Part shown: positions 5,702 to 10,010 of the stretch, piece after piece
Layout: every line of letters begins with the position of its first letter
Position numbering within the stretch: position 1 is the stretch's first letter
Assembly (NCBI GenBank): GCA_013696045.1
Contig: JACCZH010000124.1
Coordinates: 1 to 10,010, forward strand
Direction: 5' to 3'
DNA length: 10,010 bases
Source of the DNA: Chloroflexia bacterium
Lineage (GTDB): Bacteria; Chloroflexota; Chloroflexia; Thermomicrobiales; CFX8
Program-made: the position numbers and the translations under genes
Notes under the pieces: generated by a model
Databases searched by the model: none
What the model saw: the letters and a program-made list of their open reading frames with translations, nothing else
Told to the model about the DNA's origin: nothing

Positions 5702-6439
5702 TTACAAGCGCTTCCCATACCGTTGACCGCTGTAATCGTAGAGATGCCGGGTAACGGCCTCTGGATCATCAAAACCCGTCCAGCCCTCGCGAATCTCTGA
5801 CAGCTGGACCATGAAGTTCACCGAACCGTTGCAATAGTGCCCGTACAGCGACCAGCGCTCTTGGCGCTCCAGAAGCGTAAAGTCGGACACTAGCTCGGAA
5901 TAGCTCTGAAGGTGGTGATAGGCATGCTCCAGGTTATCAACGACGAAGCCAATGTGGTGCCAGCGCGACGCAGTACCGTCTGACATTGGAACATCCGGTC
6001 CGGTGTCGAAGAGAAACAGTGCCGTGTGCCCGGTGCTCAACACCGTCAGATGAGGGTCGTGGCGCATGACCGACATCTGTAGAACCTCGGAAAAGAAGTG
6101 GAACGCCGCCTCCCGGTCTTCGACGGTGATCGCCAGATGGTCAAAGCCCACGTTGCGCCAGGCGCCGGGTGTGGCTTCAATCGCAGTCAGAGTCGCCGTC
6201 AGTGTTACTGACAAGCCGTCGCCGTAGCCGCGCGCAACCTCCCCGGCGAACATGTCGGGATACACTTCTTCGCCACCCGGACCACGCAACACAAGCCGGT
6301 AACCGCGCCGGATCTCTTCCGGAATTGCGTGATGAATACCATCGTGAATGATCTCAAACGGCTTCAGCGTCGTCGCATAGGTTGTGTCGCCCAGCGCGAA
6401 GTCTACTTGCACCGTCTTGTCCGATTTCTTATGCGCCAT
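5702..6439 (-). CDS. VOC (glyoxalase/bleomycin-resistance fold) protein with N-terminal extension
   Basis: Taken from the ATG at 6439 this is 245 residues. The C-terminal part (about 96-245) is a vicinal-oxygen-chelate domain of two beta-alpha-beta-beta-beta modules. FDHLAITV (99-106) supplies the first putative metal histidine, H101. TALFLFDTG (139-147) ends module one, WHHIGFVVDNL (160-170) starts module two with H161/H162, and VNFMVQL (207-213) forms its last strand. The metal set is not a textbook glyoxalase I or extradiol dioxygenase set, so the reaction is open. The first 90 or so residues are an extra region I do not recognise. A longer start at 6511 is possible, but it would overlap the divergent promoter, lie upstream of the TACAAT box and add an unsupported tail; AGAGG sits four bases before 6439. 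The downstream dehydrogenase is probably co-transcribed. Confidence 0.83.
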   Translation of the reverse strand: MAHKKSDKTVQVDFALGDTTYATTLKPFEIIHDGIHHAIPEEIRRGYRLVLRGPGGEEVYPDMFAGEVARGYGDGLSVTLTATLTAIEATPGAWRNVGFDHLAITVEDREAAFHFFSEVLQMSVMRHDPHLTVLSTGHTALFLFDTGPDVPMSDGTASRWHHIGFVVDNLEHAYHHLQSYSELVSDFTLLERQERWSLYGHYCNGSVNFMVQLSEIREGWTGFDDPEAVTRHLYDYSGQRYGKRL

Positions 6440-6476
6440 AGTGCCTCTCAATGCCGTGAATCGTGACGTCGGACGG

Positions 6477-6482
6477 ATTGTA
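6477..6482 (-). promoter_or_regulatory. Candidate -10 box (TACAAT) for the VOC-dehydrogenase operon
   Basis: On the minus strand TACAAT, matching five of six consensus bases, lies 37 bases before the chosen ATG at 6439. It predicts a leader of about 30 bases. No good -35 is found at 16-18 bases, so an activator or a weak promoter is possible. It supports starting the VOC protein at 6439 rather than 6511. Confidence 0.4.
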
Positions 6483-6504
6483 CCGCCGTTCGGTGCATAT
6501 CCTA

Positions 6505-6533
6505 TTGACACAATGGCAAACTCATGATGAAAT
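6505..6533 (+). promoter_or_regulatory. Sigma-70-type promoter for the Asp-box propeller gene
   Basis: A perfect -35 TTGACA (6505-6510) is followed by a 17-base spacer and TGAAAT (6528-6533, four of six consensus bases). Transcription would start near 6540, leaving a leader of about 37 bases before the GTG at 6577. It lies back to back with the VOC operon promoter in a 137-base divergent gap. Confidence 0.6.
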
Positions 6534-6565
6534 ATGTACGTACAGCGAACATCCGTTCGGAAACG

Positions 6566-6579
6566 AAGGAGGCAACGTG
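6566..6579 (+). promoter_or_regulatory. Shine-Dalgarno supporting the GTG start at 6577
   Basis: AAGGAGG (6566-6572) lies four bases before the GTG at 6577-6579. The frame is open back to 6463, but the earlier starts lie upstream of, or within, the promoter. This strong site therefore decides the start. Confidence 0.7.
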
Positions 6580-7671
6580 GCCTACTTTTCTGGAGACTCT
6601 ATCCTGTTATCCGTTGGGACGCGCGACGGATTGTATCTTCTTGAAGGCGACAGCCAACGCGCCGCATGGCGCAAGCGCGGTCCCTACCTTGCCAGCATGG
6701 ACATCCAGCATGCCATTCTCGATGGCCGTGATGGCCGCACGCTCTATGCGGCGGGAACCGGCTCAGGCTCGACAGCGGTCTACCGGTCCGACGACCGCGG
6801 TGAGACCTGGTCTATCGCCGGCCAGCCGTTCGACGCCGAGCAGGTGTGGCATGTCGAGCCAGCCACCGAACATGAGCCGGGCGTCGTCTACGCTGGTGTC
6901 ATGCCGGCCGCCCTCTATCGTTCAGCGGATCGTGGCGACAGCTGGAACGAAATCGCAGGACTCACCAGCCACCCAACTCGTGAGGAATGGGAGGGCGGAG
7001 GCGGCGGACTTTGTCTGCACACGATCCTGACCGATCCCAATGAACCCGAAAAACTCGCGGTCGGGATTTCTGCCGTCGGCTGGTTCGCCTCGGATGACGG
7101 CGGCAAGTCGTGGGAGGCGCGTAACAACGGCGTAATGGGATTCGCTGACGTTTTCGCCCAGGAGATGGATAAAATCGTCAAGTACCCCGAAATCCATCGA
7201 TGCGTACACAAGGCCGTCCGGCATCCTGCAAACGGCCTGCTCTATCAGCAGAACCATCTCGGTGTGTACAAATCCGAGGATTACGGGGCCGAATGGTTCG
7301 ATATCAGCGACGGGCTTCCCAACCCGTTCGGCTTCGTCATTGGCATCACCGCCGATGGAACGGTTTACGTCGTTCCTCAGCATGACTGGGAGGAAGAGAT
7401 CGGCGTACGGATCACCGGCCAGCTCACCGTTTGCCGCATGCGCCATGACTCCGGCATGTGGGAGCATCTTTCCAATGGTCTTCCAGAGGTGCGTAACATG
7501 ACCCTCTACCGAGAGGGCATGGCGACCGACCATTGCTCGCCGGGAGGTGTCTATTTCGGCACGAGCGATGGAAATCTCTACGGCACCGCCGATGGCGGCG
7601 ACTCATGGACAACTCTCGCGAGCGAACTGCCGTCCATCCGCTCGGTCTCCTGCGAGCATTACACGATCTGA
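6577..7671 (+). CDS. Asp-box (BNR-repeat) beta-propeller protein, sialidase/VPS10-like
   Basis: From the GTG at 6577 this is a 364-residue beta-propeller protein. Five clear Asp-box motifs (S/T-x-D-x-G-x-S/T-W type) are visible: SDDRGETW (71-78), SADRGDSW (116-123), SDDGGKSW (172-179), SEDYGAEW (233-240) and TADGGDSW (337-344). A degenerate one, HDSGMW (290-295), fills the long gap between the last two, giving about six blades. Asp-boxes stabilise propeller blades and are found in sialidases, sortilin-like and photosystem-assembly proteins. They do not prove hydrolase activity, and the arginine triad of sialidases is not evident. A conserved-looking segment, EEWEGGGGGLCLHTI (136-150), may line the central pocket. 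There is no signal peptide from either possible start, so a cytosolic location is predicted. It is transcribed divergently from the VOC operon and lies 70 bases before the YyaL-like gene. Confidence 0.86.
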   Translation: MAYFSGDSILLSVGTRDGLYLLEGDSQRAAWRKRGPYLASMDIQHAILDGRDGRTLYAAGTGSGSTAVYRSDDRGETWSIAGQPFDAEQVWHVEPATEHEPGVVYAGVMPAALYRSADRGDSWNEIAGLTSHPTREEWEGGGGGLCLHTILTDPNEPEKLAVGISAVGWFASDDGGKSWEARNNGVMGFADVFAQEMDKIVKYPEIHRCVHKAVRHPANGLLYQQNHLGVYKSEDYGAEWFDISDGLPNPFGFVIGITADGTVYVVPQHDWEEEIGVRITGQLTVCRMRHDSGMWEHLSNGLPEVRNMTLYREGMATDHCSPGGVYFGTSDGNLYGTADGGDSWTTLASELPSIRSVSCEHYTI

Positions 7672-7679
7672 TGTAATGA

Positions 7680-7736
7680 CCTCCCCCGCGATTGGCAAGT
7701 ATCCTTAAAAGGGAACGTCGCCAATCGCAGGGGAGG
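7680..7736 (+). promoter_or_regulatory. Strong hairpin that encloses the Shine-Dalgarno of the YyaL-like gene
   Basis: Arms 7680-7696 (starting CCTCCCCC and ending GATTGGC) and 7720-7736 (starting GCCAATCGC and ending GGGGAGG) pair at 16 of 17 positions, with one C-A mismatch (7687 with 7729). The loop is 23 bases and contains a smaller CCTT/AAGG repeat. The 3' arm contains the complete Shine-Dalgarno AGGGGAGG (7729-7736), five bases before the GTG at 7742. The 5' arm supplies a matching anti-Shine-Dalgarno. There is no T-run, so it is not a classic terminator. It could sequester the ribosome-binding site, or be a DNA dyad operator (GCGATTGGC/GCCAATCGC). Confidence 0.7.
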
Positions 7737-7741
7737 AATCT

Positions 7742-9781
7742 GTGTCCAACCGGCTCGCCAACGAAACCAGCCCATACCTTCTGCAACACAAGGAAAACCC
7801 GGTCGACTGGTATGCCTGGAGCGACGAGGCGCTGGCTGCCTCGCGCGAGCAGGACAAACCTATTCTGCTTTCCATCGGCTACTCAGCCTGCCATTGGTGC
7901 CACGTCATGGCCCATGAGAGCTTCGAGAATCCCAACGTCGCCCGGATCATGAACGACCTCTTCATCAATATCAAAGTTGACCGCGAGGAGCGTCCAGATC
8001 TCGATTCCCTGTATATGATGTCGGTACAGATGCTTACCGGTCACGGCGGCTGGCCGATGACGGTCTTCCTCACGCCCGAGGGCAAACCATTCTATGGCGG
8101 AACCTACTACCCGCCCGAAGACCGGGGCGGCATGCCGGGCTTTCCTCGGGTGCTCCATGGAGTGGCCGAGGCCTACCACGACCGCCGCGACGCCGTCCTG
8201 CAATCAGCCACCCAGCTAACCGACCATCTGCGTGGACACTTCGAGCGGGCGCTCCCGCCGAGCAGCCTGGGGCCGGACATCATCGTCACAGCGGCCGGCA
8301 ATCTCGCCCAGCATTATGACCGTGCCAATGGTGGTTTTGGAGGCGCGCCCAAATTCCCCTCGCCGATGTCTATTGAGTTCCTGTTCCGCGTCTTCGACCG
8401 TAAAGGGTCCGACAACGCGCTACAGATGGCGGAATACACCCTCGACCGCATGGCGCGAGGCGGGTTGTATGACCAGGTTGGTGGCGGTTTCCACCGCTAC
8501 ACCGTCGACGCCATCTGGCTGGTGCCGCACTTCGAGAAGATGCTCTACGACAACGCCCAGCTCGCCGCAGTCTACGCGCTCGCCCATCAGATCACCGAAG
8601 AGCCGTTCTACCGGGCGATAGCCGAGGAAACTCTGGATTATGTCCTAAGAGAGATGACATCACCGGAAGGTGGTTTTTATTCCACCCAGGACGCTGATAC
8701 CGAGGGCGAAGAGGGCAAATTCTATGCCTGGACCCCAGCCGAGATCAACGCCGTGCTCGGCGACGAAGACGGAGCTCTGGTCAGTGGTCTGCTAGGCGCA
8801 ACCGGCACCGGCAACTTCGAGGGCTCCAACGTGCTGCAGATTGTGAATGTCGAAGACCGCATGACATGGCGTGCCGCTAACTACGATCATTTGCGACAGA
8901 AGCTCTACGAGGCACGCGGCCAGCGAACGCAGCCGGGCCGGGACGACAAGGTTCTGACCTCCTGGAACGGTCTCATGCTACGCGCTTTCGCGACAGCCGC
9001 CTGGGTACTGGACTCGGAAGAATACGCAAACGCAGCCCGGGCGAACGCCAGCTTCATCCAGACACATCTCATCCGCGACGGCAAGCTCCTGCATTCGTTC
9101 AAAGACGGTGAAGCCAAGATTAACGGCTTCCTGGAGGACTACGCCTTCCTCATCGACGGCCTGGTCGAACTCTATGGCGCAACCTTCGAGATTGAATGGC
9201 TTGAATGGGCAGCCAAACTGGCACACACCGCCATCGACGAGTTCTACGACGCGGCTACATCGTCGTTCTATGACACGGCAGAATCGTCAGAAACACTCAT
9301 CTCACGGCCTAAGGATGCCTTCGACTCCGCCACTCCTTCCGGAAACAGCGTCATTTGCGAAGCACTGACCGAGCTCGCCCATCTCACTGATGACGAGCGC
9401 TTCCGAAGCGTCGCAACCGGTGTCCTGGAAACCTACGCCGCGGCTGCCGCGGAGCAACCGCACGGGTTCTCGCGACTGCTTCTGGCAATCGACCTGGCGG
9501 TCGGACCAACGGTCGAAGTCGCAATCATCGGCGATCCGTCCGCAACGGACACCCAGGCGATGGTCTCCGCCCTGCGCGATCGCTACCTGCCCCGCATAAG
9601 CGTCGCAACGGCCCCTGGTGAAAATAACCAGGCTGTCGCACTGCTGCCGGTTCTCAGAGAGCGGGGCACGATCGACGGCAAGGCCACCGCATATGTATGC
9701 GTCGGGTTCAGCTGTCAGCTACCGACCAACGACGTCGACACGATGCTGGAGCAGATTGATTCGTCTATGAGACGTTCGTAG
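7742..9781 (+). CDS. yyaL: YyaL/SPATA20 family protein: thioredoxin-like domain plus helical glycan-enzyme-like domain
   Basis: This 679-residue protein is full length for the YyaL/SPATA20 family (about 680-700). The N-terminal DUF255 thioredoxin-like domain (about 1-165) opens with the family hallmark NRLANETSPYLLQHKENPV. It carries the redox-type motif SACHWCHVMAHESFE, with C50 and C53 in CHWC. It also contains VDREERPDLD (79-88) and GGWPMTVFLTPEGKPFYGGTYYP. The rest is an alpha-helical (alpha/alpha)6-barrel-like region resembling N-acylglucosamine 2-epimerase and cellobiose epimerases, including GGLYDQVGGGFHRY and HFEKMLYDNAQL. The C-terminus keeps the CVGFSCQLP element (paired Cys). There is no signal peptide, so it is predicted cytosolic. 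The biochemical function of the family is not settled. The GTG start is fixed by AGGGGAGG five bases upstream, which is buried in a strong hairpin. It may be co-transcribed with the propeller gene. Confidence 0.95.
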   Translation: MSNRLANETSPYLLQHKENPVDWYAWSDEALAASREQDKPILLSIGYSACHWCHVMAHESFENPNVARIMNDLFINIKVDREERPDLDSLYMMSVQMLTGHGGWPMTVFLTPEGKPFYGGTYYPPEDRGGMPGFPRVLHGVAEAYHDRRDAVLQSATQLTDHLRGHFERALPPSSLGPDIIVTAAGNLAQHYDRANGGFGGAPKFPSPMSIEFLFRVFDRKGSDNALQMAEYTLDRMARGGLYDQVGGGFHRYTVDAIWLVPHFEKMLYDNAQLAAVYALAHQITEEPFYRAIAEETLDYVLREMTSPEGGFYSTQDADTEGEEGKFYAWTPAEINAVLGDEDGALVSGLLGATGTGNFEGSNVLQIVNVEDRMTWRAANYDHLRQKLYEARGQRTQPGRDDKVLTSWNGLMLRAFATAAWVLDSEEYANAARANASFIQTHLIRDGKLLHSFKDGEAKINGFLEDYAFLIDGLVELYGATFEIEWLEWAAKLAHTAIDEFYDAATSSFYDTAESSETLISRPKDAFDSATPSGNSVICEALTELAHLTDDERFRSVATGVLETYAAAAAEQPHGFSRLLLAIDLAVGPTVEVAIIGDPSATDTQAMVSALRDRYLPRISVATAPGENNQAVALLPVLRERGTIDGKATAYVCVGFSCQLPTNDVDTMLEQIDSSMRRS

Positions 9782-10010
9782 CAGCGATTCAGGTGTTCGC
9801 CTGTTCCAACTCGTTCTCGACCGCTTCAAATTTCTAGAATGAGCGAACGGTGTACCGGTAGTTATCCTTGGTTCCTCAGGATGACCGTCGAGATGCCCAA
9901 CACGCTCTGAAACTGGAGGCATCTTTGCACATAGAGTAAGCCCGCGGGCACTGCCTAATACTACAGTTACACTTCACGATTGAGCCGTGCCAGCCGGCGT
10001 CGGTAATGAC
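9782..10010. other. Intergenic tail with no convincing gene
   Basis: No open frame here shows protein-like composition or a recognisable motif. The stretch contains short palindromes (TTCTAGAA near 9833, CCCGCGGG at 9941-9948) and the REP-like hairpin at 9861-9885. A TTGCAC at 9925-9930 has no well-placed -10, so I do not call a promoter. No terminator with a T-run is seen after the YyaL-like stop. Confidence 0.5.
9861..9885 (-). repeat. REP-like hairpin resembling the GTCATCCTGAG family
   Basis: GTTATCCT (9861-9868) pairs with AGGATGAC (9878-9885) over 8 bp with one G-T pair and a 9-base loop. On the minus strand it begins GTCATCCTGAGGAACC and continues AAGGATAAC. That is the layout of a short dispersed palindrome common in many environmental bacterial genomes; the likeness is from memory and not searched. 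There is no T-run, so it is not a standard terminator. Confidence 0.5.

Noticed and set aside
6440..6511. Longer N-terminus for the VOC protein starting at 6511
   Set aside because: It would need transcription to start inside the opposing promoter region, upstream of the TACAAT box, and adds 24 residues with no family support.
6463..6576. Longer N-terminus for the propeller protein
   Set aside because: The extension would start upstream of the TTGACA promoter and encodes no signal peptide or blade; the GTG at 6577 has a strong Shine-Dalgarno.
7680..7741. Rho-independent terminator after the propeller gene
   Set aside because: The stem is strong but is followed by AATCTGTG rather than a T-run, and it contains the next gene's ribosome-binding site.
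9719..9922. Minus-strand frame over the YyaL 3' end and the intergenic tail
   Set aside because: Its translation contains GHPEEPRI, which comes from reading through the REP-like hairpin, and it overlaps the end of a real gene.
1..10010. CRISPR array, prophage, transposase, toxin-antitoxin pair, tRNA or rRNA
   Set aside because: No spaced direct repeats, integrase or transposase motifs, small paired toxin genes, or tRNA-like TTCGA arms in a cloverleaf context were seen on either strand.

Overview
The window is a GC-rich (about 60% by eye) bacterial chromosome segment, densely coded with short intergenic gaps and several GTG or TTG starts. Gene content (phosphohexomutase, DUF402 protein, GT4 glycosyltransferase, lipid kinase, YyaL/SPATA20-type protein) and palindromic intergenic repeats suggest a Chloroflexota (Thermomicrobia-like) or similar environmental bacterium. 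That taxonomic placement is inference from recalled protein style, not a search. There is no phage, transposase, CRISPR array, rRNA or tRNA that I can see.

Layout. (1) Positions 1-1956, plus strand: a tightly overlapping trio, made of the 3' end of a phosphomannomutase/phosphoglucomutase, a DUF402 protein (nucleoside-diphosphatase family) and a GT4 glycosyltransferase. Its stop/start overlaps are ATTGA and ATGA. This looks like a sugar-nucleotide/glycoconjugate operon. (2) 2031-3053, plus: a diacylglycerol-kinase-family lipid kinase with a perfect TATAAT box and a strong Shine-Dalgarno. (3) 3054-3194: a hairpin-rich leader before 3195-4334, a class II aldolase/adducin-type protein with a roughly 200-residue N-terminal region I do not recognise. 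(4) 4335-4409: convergent intergenic region with a terminator for the minus-strand operon. (5) 6439 down to 4410, minus: a VOC (glyoxalase-fold) protein followed by a zinc-dependent medium-chain dehydrogenase, separated by a REP-like palindrome. (6) 6440-6576: divergent promoter region. (7) 6577-7671, plus: a cytosolic Asp-box (BNR) beta-propeller protein. (8) 7672-7741: a 16-bp hairpin whose 3' arm contains the whole Shine-Dalgarno of the next gene. (9) 7742-9781, plus: a full-length YyaL/SPATA20 protein (N-terminal thioredoxin-like domain plus helical glycan-enzyme-like domain). (10) 9782-10010: no convincing gene; it holds a REP-like hairpin.

Most genes belong to known families. The parts most worth a second look are non-coding or architectural: the sequestered ribosome-binding site at 7680-7744, the structured leader at 3059-3155, the aldolase's unknown N-terminal domain, the extended N-terminus of the VOC protein, and the possibility that the DUF402 protein removes nucleotide products for the adjacent glycosyltransferase.
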